Positions 18,191 to 27,972 are shown, counted from the first letter of the stretch. The stretch: DNA of 64,000 bases from Thermoflexus sp042408815 (GCF_042408815.1 NZ_JBHOQR010000003.1:175867-239866), one strand, 5' to 3'. Program-made: numbers and translations. The notes: generated by a model not told the origin, from the sequence alone.

Positions 18191-19525
18191 ATGATCGAGC
18201 CGGAGGGAAACCCGTCGGAGTTCGGGAGGAGGGTTCGGGCCCTCCTCTCCCGCTGGCGGGAGCAGGCGCGAGGGCGATGGGAGCAGATTCCTCCGGGCCT
18301 TCGCCCGGTGCTGCTGGCCAGCGTGAGCATAGGGGGGATGGGACTGGTTCTATTCATCGCCGGCCTTGTGCTGCTTGTTCGCGCCGCGCAACCGGCTTTG
18401 CCCGCGCCGATCGGCGGGGTGGGGACTCCTTCCTTCCCATTTCCGCTCCGAATTCGGGTGAAGGAGGTGAGCTTCCGGGTGGCTCCTCTCGCCGTGCGGG
18501 GGGGAAGCTGGCCGGTTCCACCCGGGCGGAGCGATACGGCTTACTGGATGGAAGGCACATTCGCGAATCTGGTGTTCGGCCTGCCCGATCGTCCGGAAAC
18601 CCGGCGTCTGATCGAGGGATTGCGGGAGGGTGATCTCGTGGAGGTGGAGATGAGCGCGGGCCCGGCGCTTCGATTTCAGGTCTCCGGCCGGCAACAGATA
18701 CGGCCCGAGGATACGGCGATCCTCTCCCAGCACCGCCCGGGGCTTACGCTGTTGCTGGTGGGTGGGGAGCCGCGATGGGCGGTAACGGCCTCCCCGCTTC
18801 TGGAAGGGCCCGCTGAGCTCCTAACCGCTGGGCGTGTTCCGATCGGCCTCTCGGTGCAGATGGGATCGATCCGTTTGACGCTGAAAAGCGCGGAGCCACG
18901 CTGGAGCGGGCCCGGGATCCCTGCAGATTTTGTGGGGGTGGTGCTCCGGTTCGAGATCGTCCATGCCGGGGGAGAGCCTCTGGCCCTCGAGGGCTTTGAG
19001 ATGAATCTGGTCGATGCCGCCGGGCGACGATATCAGCCTACCCCGCTGGAGGGTGTCCCGGTTCCATCCGGCCGGATCGCCCCGGGCGGCATGGTGAGTG
19101 GGCAGGTCGCCTATCTTGTTCCTCGCAACAGCGCGGAGGGAGTTCTGGTCTGGCAATTCCATCCGTTTCCGGGGCGAACCGCTCCGGTGGAGGTGGAGTT
19201 TGAGCTCCCTCGCCCCACCCCGACGCCGGAGCCGGAAGCCATGCTCCAGATTCAGATCCAGAGTGCCCAGTGGATGCCCGAGGAGCAGGCGTTGGTCATC
19301 CGAGGGGGGATCGGGAACCCGGGCGATCAACCGGTGACGCTGGAGGCGACGGAGGTGGAACTGGTCGGGCCGGAAGGCCAGCTGGTGCCGCTGATGGAGG
19401 CCTCCCCAGCGCTTCCCTGGGTGATCTCGGGGGGCCGGAACCTGGGATTCGAATTGCGGTTCGCGTTATCCACCCCGGGCCCGCTCGTTCTGCGGATTGG
19501 GAGGGAGCGCTTTCAGATCCGCTGA
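18191..19525 (+). CDS. Membrane-anchored envelope protein, function unknown
   Basis: The ATG at 18191 follows GGGAGGATGAG. The 444-residue protein has a charged cytoplasmic N-terminus of about 40 residues, one transmembrane helix (VLLASVSIGGMGLVLFIAGLVLLV), then a long extracellular part of beta-rich repeats. A short PRPTPTPEPEA linker lies near residue 340. Two extracellular segments look alike in style: SIRLTLKSAEPRW and IQIQSAQWMPEEQ, each followed by statements typical of DUF4352-like immunoglobulin folds. I do not recognise a specific family. It probably forms an operon with the preceding secreted protein. Confidence 0.6.
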   Translation: MIEPEGNPSEFGRRVRALLSRWREQARGRWEQIPPGLRPVLLASVSIGGMGLVLFIAGLVLLVRAAQPALPAPIGGVGTPSFPFPLRIRVKEVSFRVAPLAVRGGSWPVPPGRSDTAYWMEGTFANLVFGLPDRPETRRLIEGLREGDLVEVEMSAGPALRFQVSGRQQIRPEDTAILSQHRPGLTLLLVGGEPRWAVTASPLLEGPAELLTAGRVPIGLSVQMGSIRLTLKSAEPRWSGPGIPADFVGVVLRFEIVHAGGEPLALEGFEMNLVDAAGRRYQPTPLEGVPVPSGRIAPGGMVSGQVAYLVPRNSAEGVLVWQFHPFPGRTAPVEVEFELPRPTPTPEPEAMLQIQIQSAQWMPEEQALVIRGGIGNPGDQPVTLEATEVELVGPEGQLVPLMEASPALPWVISGGRNLGFELRFALSTPGPLVLRIGRERFQIR

Positions 19526-19571
19526 GGTGAAGGAGGGAGGGCGATCCGATTTCCCACGTAAGGAGGCGGCC

Positions 19572-19859
19572 ATGGCGATCTATATCATGCTCAGCACCTT
19601 GACGGATGAGGGCGCGGAGACCATTAAGGAGCGACCCGAGCGCATCCTGGAGGTGAACCGCGAAGTCGAGGCGATGGGAGTGAAGGTCCTGGCCCAGTAT
19701 GCAGTGCTGGGGCCGTATGATTTCGTGAACATCGTGGAGGCGCCGGACAACGAGACGGTCGCTCGGGTCTCGGTGGAACTGTCCTCTCGGGGCAGCGTGA
19801 AGATTATGACGCTCCCGGCTATCCCGATCGAGGAGTTCATCCGCCGGGTGAAGGGATAA
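19572..19859 (+). CDS. GYD domain protein
   Basis: A 95-residue protein of the GYD family (alpha/beta ferredoxin-like fold). The signature is GVKVLAQYAVLGPYDFVNIVEAPD, with LGPYD in place of the namesake motif, and the N-terminus MAIYIMLSTLTDEGAETIK. The family is widespread in bacteria and archaea and its function is not established. The ATG at 19572 is clearly chosen by AAGGAGGCGGCC just before it. It lies 46 bases after the membrane-anchored protein on the same strand. Confidence 0.85.
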   Translation: MAIYIMLSTLTDEGAETIKERPERILEVNREVEAMGVKVLAQYAVLGPYDFVNIVEAPDNETVARVSVELSSRGSVKIMTLPAIPIEEFIRRVKG

Positions 19860-19914
19860 ACGCGGCGTTCCGGCTGCTGGAGCGCCCGCTTTCGATGAGA
19901 TCCGGGGCGGGCCC

Positions 19915-22239
19915 ATGGGCCATCGCCGTATCATCCGCCTGTGCCCAGTCTTCATGCGAGGCACGCTGCTGGCTTTCGATCTTTACATTGCCTTCCTCTT
20001 TTGGATCCAGGCCCGCTGGGCCCGGCGGTCGGAAACCCGATCCCGGGCGCGGATGAGCGCCCTGGTGGCGTTGGCGCATCTTCTGTTCTTCTGGCTGGTC
20101 GTTGGGGCAGGGATTTATTTGCCGCGAGGAGGGGGCGATCTCTGGGGTCAGCTATATCCGATCTGGGCGTTCGTGGCCGCCGAAGTGCGCCGTGGGCGTT
20201 TTCCCCTCTGGAACCCCCGTTTGCTGGGCGGCGATCCGATTTTTGCGGAAGGACAGTTCGGTCTCTTCAACCCCTGGAACGGCCCGCTGTTCGCTCTGGA
20301 TCCCCTCCCTATCGAGGCGGTGCTCTGGCGTGCCATGCTGCCGACCCTCTGGGCGGGCCTCGGCATGCTTCACCTGCTTTCCCGATCTCGATGGATTCGG
20401 GTCTCCCCGCCGTCGGCGCTGGCTGGTAGCCTGGCGTATATGTTCTCCTCCCCCTTTGTAGTCCATCTGGGTCATCCCCAGATCAGCGAGGCGATGGCCG
20501 GGTTCCCATGGGCACTGCTGGGGCTGGAGCAGAGCATGCGGCCTGGGGCGCCGGTGCGCTTGCTTCGGGGCGGCATCGCAATCGCCTTGATGGTCTTCAG
20601 CGGGCACGGGCAGGCCGTTTCCTACGCGCTGCTGGGAGCCGCGGTGGGGATACTGCTAATGCCGGGGCCGGGATCCCTGTTCCGACGCTGGCTGCGGGGG
20701 ATTGTGGCCATGGGGCTGGGGATCCTCCTCGCCGCCCCGATGCTGGTTCCGGCGATTGAGCGCCTGCCCATGACGGAGCGAGCAGTGGTGCCGCTGGAAC
20801 AGCGACATGGCTATGAGATGGCCTGGGAGGATCTCCTGGATCTGCTTTCTCCCCTCATCCATGGCCGGAACGCGGCAGAGTGGTGGTCTGCCCAGCGGGG
20901 GCGGGTCGAGACGGGATATATCGGAGCCGTGGCACTGGCCCTGGCGGTCTTCGGGGCCTTTCGCCCTCCAAAGGGGCGAGCCGTGGGGCTGCTTCTATCC
21001 ATCGGGCTGCTGGGGCTGGGGCTGGCGCTCGGTCGTGCTTCCCCCCTCTATGTGCTGTTGTCCTCCCTGCCTGTCTTCGGTCTGGCATGGAAAACGGCGC
21101 GTGCGGTGTTCCTGCTGAGCTTCGCCCTTGCCGTTCTGGCGGCCTGGGGCCTGGAGCATCGACGGCGGTTCTGGAATCTGACGTGCGTTCTTCTCATCGC
21201 CGGAGGGCTGATCGGAGCGATCCCGCTGCTCCTTCGGATCGTTCCCCCCGGGATCCCCCGGGAGCGGGCACTCGTGGGGCTGGCCCTCGCCACCGCATGG
21301 ATGCTGGGCCTGATCGGAGCGTATCGAATGCCGTCCCGCCGGGGTCGCTGGATCGCCCTGGCGCTTCTCCTGGGAGAGCATCTGATGGTGAGCGCCACCG
21401 CTGAGATCGAGGGACGCTCCCCGCTGGAAGGCTTCGTTCATCCCCAGGCACTCGCTTTCCTGCGGTCCGATCCCGGATGGTTCCGGGTCGATGTCGATCC
21501 ATCCGCGTGGGGCCTGTGGCCTCCGAACGCCCTCCAGGTTGCCGGGTTCGATACGCCTTTGGGAAGTGGGAACCCGATGAACCTGCGAGCGTTCCCTAGC
21601 CTTTACTGGATGATCCCGAATCGAACGGCGCCGGCCTATCGGATGCTGGGGGTGAAATACATCGTGGTGCCAAAAGGGCATCCGCCGGGCGGGGAAGGGA
21701 TCTGGCCGGTGTTTGTGGAAGATCCCCAGGTGGATGTGCACCTGCATACCGGCGCGCTCCCCCGGGCCTGGCTGGTCTACCGGACGGAGGTCGTGGGCGC
21801 TCAGGGGGAAGCGCTGCCCCGCGTGCTGGCCTCGGATTTCGCCCCTGAGCGGGTGGCGGTGGTGGAAAACGGCCCGCTTCTGGATGGGGAAGGGAAAGGC
21901 CGTATCCAGCTATTGCGCATCGAGCCCCATCGGCTGGAGCTGCATGTGGAAACGGATGCACCGGCGCTGCTCGTGCTCAGCGAGGTCTTCTATCCGGGAT
22001 GGCAGGCCTTTCTGGATGGATGCCCTATCCCGATCTACCGGACCAATTTCACGTTCCGCGGGGTCTTCGTCCCGCCCGGAGCGCATGATCTGGTGTTCCG
22101 CTTTCAGCCGGCCTCTCTAACGCTGGGCCTGATGCTGGCGATGGCCGCCCTGGGCGGCGTCCTGCTGGCCCATCTTGCCGATTCCGGCTGTCGGGGTTTC
22201 GCCCGACCCCGGTCCGGGGCCTGCGGATGTTCGCCGTGA
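19915..22239 (+). CDS. YfhO-like polytopic membrane protein
   Basis: A 774-residue protein with roughly a dozen hydrophobic segments, beginning LLAFDLYIAFLFWIQ and continuing to about residue 500. A soluble C-terminal domain of about 200 residues is followed by a last membrane helix (LTLGLMLAMAALGGVLLA). The stretches GGGDLWGQLYPIWAFVAAEVR and GRFPLWNP, and the late LVLSEVFYPGWQAFLDG with TNFTFRGVFVPPGAH, are characteristic of the YfhO family of GT-C-like proteins that modify envelope polymers with sugars. The donor and acceptor are unknown here. The start is uncertain: the first methionine at 19915 and the internal MRGTLLAF are both possible. Confidence 0.8.
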   Translation: MGHRRIIRLCPVFMRGTLLAFDLYIAFLFWIQARWARRSETRSRARMSALVALAHLLFFWLVVGAGIYLPRGGGDLWGQLYPIWAFVAAEVRRGRFPLWNPRLLGGDPIFAEGQFGLFNPWNGPLFALDPLPIEAVLWRAMLPTLWAGLGMLHLLSRSRWIRVSPPSALAGSLAYMFSSPFVVHLGHPQISEAMAGFPWALLGLEQSMRPGAPVRLLRGGIAIALMVFSGHGQAVSYALLGAAVGILLMPGPGSLFRRWLRGIVAMGLGILLAAPMLVPAIERLPMTERAVVPLEQRHGYEMAWEDLLDLLSPLIHGRNAAEWWSAQRGRVETGYIGAVALALAVFGAFRPPKGRAVGLLLSIGLLGLGLALGRASPLYVLLSSLPVFGLAWKTARAVFLLSFALAVLAAWGLEHRRRFWNLTCVLLIAGGLIGAIPLLLRIVPPGIPRERALVGLALATAWMLGLIGAYRMPSRRGRWIALALLLGEHLMVSATAEIEGRSPLEGFVHPQALAFLRSDPGWFRVDVDPSAWGLWPPNALQVAGFDTPLGSGNPMNLRAFPSLYWMIPNRTAPAYRMLGVKYIVVPKGHPPGGEGIWPVFVEDPQVDVHLHTGALPRAWLVYRTEVVGAQGEALPRVLASDFAPERVAVVENGPLLDGEGKGRIQLLRIEPHRLELHVETDAPALLVLSEVFYPGWQAFLDGCPIPIYRTNFTFRGVFVPPGAHDLVFRFQPASLTLGLMLAMAALGGVLLAHLADSGCRGFARPRSGACGCSP

Positions 22240-22282
22240 GGGACGCCTTTCTGTGTAGGTTGGGTTGGCCGGATCCATCGCG

Positions 22283-22810
22283 CTAACCCTCTTGGGAGGG
22301 AAGGGGCCCGGAAGGGATGGGCAGGCCCAGGCGGCGGCAGAGCATCGGGATCAGGCCCCCGGCTTCCAGGATCGCCCGAACGGTTGGGGAAAGCGGCGGG
22401 AAGGGAAAGATACCGGCTTGGCAATGGATGGTGCCGGTCTCCAGGTCGATCTCGATCTCCTCGCCCGGCTCGATCGCATCGACGGCCTCCGGACACACGA
22501 TCGGCAGCAGGCCGTTGTTGATGGCGTTGCGGAAGTAGATGCGGGCAAAGGATTTGGCAATGATCGCTCGCACCCCGGCAGCTTTCAGGGCGATCACCGC
22601 CTGCTCCCGGGAGGAGCCGCACCCCCAGTTGCGGCCGGCCACGATAATATCTCCTGGCCGAACCTCCCGGGCGAACGCCGGATCCAGATCCTCCAGGGCA
22701 TGGCGAGCCATCTCCACCGGATCGGTGATCGTGTAAGTGTATTTGCCGGGGAAGATGACATCGGTGTTGATGTGATCTCCATACTTCCAGACGCGGCCGC
22801 GCAAACGCAT
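22283..22810 (-). CDS. lysU: Homoaconitase / 3-isopropylmalate dehydratase small subunit
   Basis: Small subunit of an aconitase-family hydro-lyase. Next to homocitrate synthase it most likely completes homoaconitase, which turns homocitrate into homoisocitrate in the aminoadipate route to lysine. The 175-residue chain has DHINTDVIFPGKYTYT, where the residues after GK form the substrate-selecting loop, the VAGRNWGCGSSREQA swivel-domain motif, and IIAKSFARIYFRNAINNGLL. It differs from the leucine enzyme mainly in that loop, so a leucine role cannot be fully excluded. The ATG at 22810 follows GGAGGTCCCC. It is the last gene of the lysine unit, 159 bases after lysT. Confidence 0.85.
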   Translation of the reverse strand: MRLRGRVWKYGDHINTDVIFPGKYTYTITDPVEMARHALEDLDPAFAREVRPGDIIVAGRNWGCGSSREQAVIALKAAGVRAIIAKSFARIYFRNAINNGLLPIVCPEAVDAIEPGEEIEIDLETGTIHCQAGIFPFPPLSPTVRAILEAGGLIPMLCRRLGLPIPSGPLPSQEG

Positions 22811-22969
22811 GGGGACCTCCGCAGGCTGGATCGTGCGTTTTTCGGCTTACAGCTCTTCTGTCTGGCGATCATAAACCGATGACCTGCAACAGGTGCTGGA
22901 TGAAGTCTGTGATTGGGCCCGATATGCGGACCCGATCGATGACAGGGGATTTCGGATCGGGTGAAGCGA

Positions 22970-24301
22970 TCAGAGCAGAGAACATGGGTCGACGACCTCG
23001 CCTTCCAGCACCTCCCGGGGATCGGTGATCCTTCCCCGCAGGGCGCTGGCGGCGACGACCGCTGGGCTGGCCAGGTAGATCTCCGCATCTGGTGTCCCCA
23101 TCCGTCCCCGGAAGTTCCGGCTTCCCGATGAGATCACCACCTCCCCGGGAGCCGGGATGCCCATATGGTTGCCCATGCATGGGCCGCAACCGGGGACCCC
23201 GATCATGGCTCCCGCCTGGATCAGGATCTCGAGGTAGCCCCGCCGGAGGGCCTCCTGGAGCACCTCGCTGGAGGCGGGGATCACCAGCAGCCGAACGTTC
23301 GGGGCGATCCGTCGCCCGCGCAGGATCGCCGCCGCGGCGGCGATGTCCTCCAGCCGTCCGTTGGTGCATGTGCCGATGAAGGCCAGATCTACCCGGACGC
23401 CGGCCACCTCTCGCAGCGGCTTCACATGGTCCACCGAATGGGGACATGCCACCATGGGCTCCAGCTCGTCCAGCCGGTAGTGATACTCCGCCTCATACAC
23501 TGCATCCCGATCCGGATATAGGGCGTTCGCCGCGATGCCCTCGCGGACCGCCTCCACGGGCTCGCCGGTGCGCCGGGCCCGACGGAGGGCTAGCCACTCG
23601 AAGACGGAAGCGTCCGGAGGGAGATAGGCGTTCTTGGCTCCGAATTCGGCCATGAAGTTGGCGATCACCATGCGGCTCTCGATGGAGAGGGCACGGACGC
23701 CGTCGCCGGCGAATTCCACGGAGCGATACAACCCACCATCGGCCCCCAGATCCCGGAAGATCCGCAGGCCGAGATCCTTGGCCGTCACGCCGATGGGCAG
23801 GCGGCCTTCCAGGGTGATCCGGATGCTTTCTGGCACCCGAAGCCAGATCTCGCCGGTGGCCCAGAGGGCCAGCACCTCGCTGCGCCCCACGCCAGCTCCG
23901 AAGGCCCCCATCCAGCCGAAATGGGTGGTGTGGCTATCGGCCCCCAGGATCATCTGGCCAGGCAGCACCAGGGCCTCCTCGCTGAGCACCTGATGGCAGA
24001 TCCCCCGCCCGGCCTCGAAGAAGTGGCGGACGCCCTGCTCCGCCACAAAGCGCCGGATCTCGGCGTGGTTTTGGGCGTGGCGCGGGGTCGGCGGCGGGAC
24101 CGCGTGGTCCAGGGTGATAGCCAGCCGGTCGGGATCCTTCACGCGCCTCAACCCGAGGCGGTAAAACATCTGGGCGATGGCGGCTGTGTTGTCGTGGCTC
24201 ATGATCCAGTCCGGCCGCACATCCACGATCTCGCCGAGGGCAACCTCCGGGCGACCCGCCGCCCGGGCGATCGCTTTCTGCGCGAAGGTCTGCGGTCCCA
24301 T
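22970..24301 (-). CDS. lysT: Homoaconitase / 3-isopropylmalate dehydratase large subunit
   Basis: Large, iron-sulfur subunit of the homoaconitase-type hydro-lyase (443 residues). The three 4Fe-4S cysteines are visible in FIGTCTNGR and PGCGPCMGNHMG. SHDNTA near residue 35 and GADSHTTHFGWMGAFGAGVG are standard active-site stretches. The preferred start is the ATG at 24301, with GGAGGAAGAGG before it and the typical opening MGPQTFAQKAIARAAG. A further in-frame ATG at 24334 overlaps the stop of hcs (TGATG) and could give 11 extra residues. Position between homocitrate synthase and the small subunit argues for lysine rather than leucine synthesis. Confidence 0.88.
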   Translation of the reverse strand: MGPQTFAQKAIARAAGRPEVALGEIVDVRPDWIMSHDNTAAIAQMFYRLGLRRVKDPDRLAITLDHAVPPPTPRHAQNHAEIRRFVAEQGVRHFFEAGRGICHQVLSEEALVLPGQMILGADSHTTHFGWMGAFGAGVGRSEVLALWATGEIWLRVPESIRITLEGRLPIGVTAKDLGLRIFRDLGADGGLYRSVEFAGDGVRALSIESRMVIANFMAEFGAKNAYLPPDASVFEWLALRRARRTGEPVEAVREGIAANALYPDRDAVYEAEYHYRLDELEPMVACPHSVDHVKPLREVAGVRVDLAFIGTCTNGRLEDIAAAAAILRGRRIAPNVRLLVIPASSEVLQEALRRGYLEILIQAGAMIGVPGCGPCMGNHMGIPAPGEVVISSGSRNFRGRMGTPDAEIYLASPAVVAASALRGRITDPREVLEGEVVDPCSLL

Positions 24302-24330
24302 CGGCCTCTTCCTCCGTTCGCTTTTATTCA

Positions 24331-25524
24331 TCAATCGGCCCGCGAAGGCGTCGGAGCGCGCAGCATGGAAGGCATGGAGGAGGCCTCTCCACTGGCCCAG
24401 CGTCGCAGCATCTCGTCCACATCCTCCAGGGTGATCCGCTTCTCGTCCGCCAAGGCCTTGATGTGGGCGGTGACCTCTCGGATCTGTTCATCGCTCAGGT
24501 TCAACCCCAGCTGCTCAGCCCGCGCCTTCACGGCGTTCCATCCGGTCAGCCGGTGCGCAATGGAGATGTAACGGGTCATCCCGAAGTCCTGGGGGTCCAG
24601 AGCCTCATAGGTCTCCGGATTGTTCAGGATGGCCTTGGCGTGGATACCGGCCTTGTGGGTGAAAGCGGCCATCCCGGTGATGTAATTGTTGAAAGGGATC
24701 TCCACTCCCACCATCTCGGCCACCATCTGTTCGATCTCGCGCAGCTTCCTCAGGTTATACTTGCGCCGCACCAGATCCCGGTTAATGGTATACATTCGCG
24801 CAATGAAACCTCCCAGCGGGGTGATGCCGTTACGCTCCCCAATGCCCAGGACCGTGGTGTCGATGTGGGTCGCGCCGGCCTCGAGAGCAGCGAAGGCGTT
24901 GGCGATAGCGCATCCCGTGTCGTTGTGGCCATGGAATTCGATGTCCGCCTGGGTCAGCCGTCGCAGAGTGCTGACCAACCAGGCCACCTGGCTGGGGGTC
25001 GCAATGCCCACTGTGTCGGCGATCCCCAGCCGGTTCACCACCCCCAGCCGATCGATCGCCAGATATACGCGCAGGAGATCGGCCGGATCGCTGCGGAAAG
25101 TATCCTCTGTGGAGAAGCGGAGCTCGATATGGGGAGCCTGCTCCCGGATGAACGTCAGCACCTCCGCAGCCCGATCGATGATCTCCTCCACGCTCAGGCC
25201 GTGGCTGAAGGCCCGCAGATAGGAGGAGACTCCGATAACCACATCGATCCCATCCACTCCGGTCTCCAGCGCCCGCTGGGCGTCCTCCAAGTGGCAGCGG
25301 ATATGCGTCAGCACTTTGCAACGCAACCCCAGACGGGCGATGGCGCGGCAATCTTCAAAGCTCTTCGGTGAGGCAGAGGGGTTGGTCAACTCAATATATT
25401 CCACCCCAAACTCGTCCAGAGCGTGGGCGATGCGGATCTTATCCTCGGTGGAAAAATGGGCTCCTACGAATTGCTCCCCTTCGCGCAGGGTGGATTCGAT
25501 GATATAAAAGTGATCCAGCGGCAT
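24331..25524 (-). CDS. hcs: Homocitrate synthase
   Basis: Condenses 2-oxoglutarate with acetyl-CoA, the committed step of the alpha-aminoadipate lysine pathway. The 397-residue protein is of the LYS20/DRE-TIM metallolyase type. It begins FYIIESTLREGEQF with the catalytic RE pair. Then come VLTHIRCH, the metal-binding histidines in DIEFHGHNDTGCAIANAF, GERNGITPLGGF, and AFTHKAGIHAKAILNNPETYEALDP, with the histidine typical of the C-terminal lid. Isopropylmalate synthase is longer and has an extra regulatory domain, absent here, so homocitrate synthase is favoured. The ATG at 25524 follows GGGAGGCAGACACC. It sits 83 bases after lysK and overlaps or abuts lysT. Confidence 0.92.
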   Translation of the reverse strand: MPLDHFYIIESTLREGEQFVGAHFSTEDKIRIAHALDEFGVEYIELTNPSASPKSFEDCRAIARLGLRCKVLTHIRCHLEDAQRALETGVDGIDVVIGVSSYLRAFSHGLSVEEIIDRAAEVLTFIREQAPHIELRFSTEDTFRSDPADLLRVYLAIDRLGVVNRLGIADTVGIATPSQVAWLVSTLRRLTQADIEFHGHNDTGCAIANAFAALEAGATHIDTTVLGIGERNGITPLGGFIARMYTINRDLVRRKYNLRKLREIEQMVAEMVGVEIPFNNYITGMAAFTHKAGIHAKAILNNPETYEALDPQDFGMTRYISIAHRLTGWNAVKARAEQLGLNLSDEQIREVTAHIKALADEKRITLEDVDEMLRRWASGEASSMPSMLRAPTPSRAD

Positions 25525-25607
25525 GGTGTCTGCCTCCCTTCATGGAGTTTGGAGGTTGGGGAGGGCGCTTCCCATCCTCCTGAATGGGGCGGATCCCCTT
25601 TGCGCCT

Positions 25608-26678
25608 CTACGCTTGCGCAGCCATCCATTCCAGTGCCCGCGTCAGCACGCGAATTCCGGTTGCGTATTCGGTCAGCTCCATGTGCTCCTCCGGAGTGTG
25701 ATCCAGTCGGGCATCGCCCGGTCCATAAGCGGCGATCGGGCAGCGCCAGGCTGGCCCCACAACGTTCATGTCCGAGGTCCCGGATTTTAAGAGAAAGCGG
25801 GGGTGGAGCCCTTCCCCCCGGATCCCGGCGAGCAATGCCCGCACCAGCGGGGTGTCGGCGGAACCCCGCCACGCGGGCTCTTCCCCCTCGGTCCGCCAGG
25901 TCGCCCCTGCCGCTTCCAGGATCGGTCGGATGGCCTCCCGCCATCGCTCTGGCGGCCAAGCCTCTGGCAGTCGGAACCCGACGGTCATCTCCGCCCATTC
26001 CCGGAGGCCGTCCCCATCCGCCTGGATCCGGCGAAGAGAAGAGGTGATCTGCTCAAAGATACGGTTCCCGGAGGAAGCGGCGCGGGCGCGCTCCCGAAGG
26101 GTGATCCAGAGATCCACCAGCCGCTCTGCCGGGTTCGGCTCAGGGATAGCGGTGTGGCGGTTGGGCGCTTCCAGGCGGATGTGGAGGATCATCCGGCCCT
26201 TATAGCCCAGGGTGATGGCATCGGCCCCGCTGGGCTCGAGGATCAGGACGAGGTCGGGGGGGGACCATGTTTGTAGGAGATGGCGCGCGCCGCGAGAGGT
26301 GGCGGCTTCCTCCTCCACCGCGCCGACCACCACCCATCGCCATCCCGGTCGAGGGCCCACCCGGGCGGCCGCGACGGCCGCCGCTGCCAGCGGACCCTTC
26401 GCATCTACCGCTCCCCGGCCATACAGGCGACCGTTCTCCACCCGCACCGGGATCTCCCCCGGAACCGTGTCCAGGTGCCCCAGAAGAAGGAGGGTCCGGG
26501 GGCCTTCCCCGATGCTTCCTATGGCGTTGCCGGCCTCATCCACCCAGGCCTCGAATCCGTGCGCCGCCATCCAGCGGGTGAGGAACGCGGCCGCCTCCCC
26601 TTCGGTCCCCGAGGGACTGGGAAGGCGAACCAGGGCTTCCAGTAGAGCGATGGCTTCCGGATCGTCCACCCGCGTCAT
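25608..26678 (-). CDS. lysK: [LysW]-lysine / [LysW]-ornithine hydrolase
   Basis: Zinc M20-family carboxypeptidase-like enzyme that releases lysine (and possibly ornithine) from the LysW carrier, the last step of the pathway. Metal-site stretches are LLLGHLDTVPGEI, LYGRGAVDAKGPLAAA, GAVEEEAATSRGA, LILEPSGADAITLGYKG and, near the C-terminus, LDHTPEEHMEL. The 356 residues match LysK. Its ATG overlaps the stop of lysJ by four bases, so the two are coupled. The next gene downstream is hcs. Whether the same enzyme also serves arginine synthesis depends on whether a separate ArgE or a second LysX-like ligase exists elsewhere in the genome. Confidence 0.9.
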   Translation of the reverse strand: MTRVDDPEAIALLEALVRLPSPSGTEGEAAAFLTRWMAAHGFEAWVDEAGNAIGSIGEGPRTLLLLGHLDTVPGEIPVRVENGRLYGRGAVDAKGPLAAAAVAAARVGPRPGWRWVVVGAVEEEAATSRGARHLLQTWSPPDLVLILEPSGADAITLGYKGRMILHIRLEAPNRHTAIPEPNPAERLVDLWITLRERARAASSGNRIFEQITSSLRRIQADGDGLREWAEMTVGFRLPEAWPPERWREAIRPILEAAGATWRTEGEEPAWRGSADTPLVRALLAGIRGEGLHPRFLLKSGTSDMNVVGPAWRCPIAAYGPGDARLDHTPEEHMELTEYATGIRVLTRALEWMAAQA

Positions 26679-27877
26679 TCTTCCCCTCCTTCGACGGCGG
26701 AAGGAACAGGCGTAGCGGATTCGTGAAGGGCGCGTTCCAGGGCGTTGGCGATTTGCTCCAGGTGATGGGTTTCCACGATCAGAGGGGGAAGAAACCGTAC
26801 TACATCGGGGCCGGCAGGAAGGGCCAGCACGCCTTCTTCCATCATGCGGCGGAGGATCGGCGTGGCGCGCACCCGCAGGGCGACGCCGATCATCAGGCCG
26901 AGGCCCCGGATCTCCCGCACGAGGGGGGAGCGGATCTGGCGCAGGCGTTCCTGGAACAGCGCGCCCAGATGGGCCGCCCGTTCAATCAGCGGCTCGCGTT
27001 GAAGGGTCTCGATCACCGCAAGGGCTGCGGCGCAGGCCATCGGGTTCCCCCCAAAGGTGGAGCCGTGAGCGCCCGGGGACAGGGGGCCCCAATCGGCGGG
27101 GAAGGCGACAGCGCCGATGGGGAATCCCCCGCCCATCCCCTTGCCCATGGCGAATATGTCGGGAAGCACCCCATAATGCTCCGCCGCAAACCAGCGCCCG
27201 GTGCGCCCGAAGCCGGTTTGCACTTCATCGAAGATCAACAGGGCGCCGCGATCGTCGCACAGCTTCCGTGCCGCCTGCAGGAACGCCGGATCCGCTGGCC
27301 ATACGCCTCCCTCCCCCTGAACGGGCTCCAGGATCACGGCGGCGGTTTCCGGGCCGATGGCCGCCTCCAGGGCTGCGATGTCGTTGAAGGGGATATGCCG
27401 GAAACCCGGAACCAGCGGCTCAAAAGGTTGACGGTAGGCGGGGTTCCAGGTGGCGGAAAGGGCGCCCATTGTGCGCCCGTGGAAGGCGCGGCGGGCGGCG
27501 ATGATTTCCCTGCGTCCGGTACGCCAGCGGGCGAACTTGATGGCCGCCTCCACGGCTTCCGTTCCGGAATTGCACAGGAAGATCCGCCATGCCCGACGGC
27601 CGGGGAGGATCCCTTGAAGCGCCTCCAGTAGCTCCGCGCGCCGGTCGTTGTAGAAGATCTCGGGGCAAATCATCAAGCGGTCCATCTGCTCCCGGAGAGC
27701 CGCCCGGACCGCTGGGGGATTGTGGCCCAAGAGGGCAACCCCCTGGCCGCCAGTGGCATCCAGGTAGCGATGTCCTTCCGCGTCCCACACATACACCCCC
27801 TCCCCCCCGATCAGCGCCAGGTCTCGCTTGGGATAGACGCCGCTGGTATAGCGACGTTCGATCGCCCGGATATCCAT
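26675..27877 (-). CDS. lysJ: [LysW]-aminoadipate/glutamate semialdehyde aminotransferase
   Basis: PLP enzyme that transaminates the carrier-bound semialdehyde to LysW-lysine using glutamate. It has 400 residues from ATG 27877, which follows AGGAGGTTGGTCC; a longer upstream reading has no ribosome site. Visible are NSGTEAVEAAIKFAR, RAFHGRTMGALS, LIFDEVQTGFGRTG and the PLP-lysine block FAMGKGMGGGFPIGA. It is the acetylornithine aminotransferase relative expected between lysZ and lysK. The last residues (TPVPSAVEGGEE) look like an addition encoded by a short GC-rich repeat rather than a normal family end. The gene lies 95 bases after lysZ and overlaps lysK by four bases. Confidence 0.9.
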   Translation of the reverse strand: MDIRAIERRYTSGVYPKRDLALIGGEGVYVWDAEGHRYLDATGGQGVALLGHNPPAVRAALREQMDRLMICPEIFYNDRRAELLEALQGILPGRRAWRIFLCNSGTEAVEAAIKFARWRTGRREIIAARRAFHGRTMGALSATWNPAYRQPFEPLVPGFRHIPFNDIAALEAAIGPETAAVILEPVQGEGGVWPADPAFLQAARKLCDDRGALLIFDEVQTGFGRTGRWFAAEHYGVLPDIFAMGKGMGGGFPIGAVAFPADWGPLSPGAHGSTFGGNPMACAAALAVIETLQREPLIERAAHLGALFQERLRQIRSPLVREIRGLGLMIGVALRVRATPILRRMMEEGVLALPAGPDVVRFLPPLIVETHHLEQIANALERALHESATPVPSAVEGGEE

Positions 27878-27972
27878 CGGACCAACCTCCTGATGGGGAT
27901 AGCGGAGGATTGACCCCCGAATGCGTCCGGATGGTGTTTCATCGGGAGTCCCAGGCGGGCCCTTATCCTTTT

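Noticed and set aside
26675..26720. PVPSAVEG-encoding repeat at the lysJ end as a mobile repeat
   Set aside because: The peptide resembles products of dispersed repeats, but only one copy is visible in this window.
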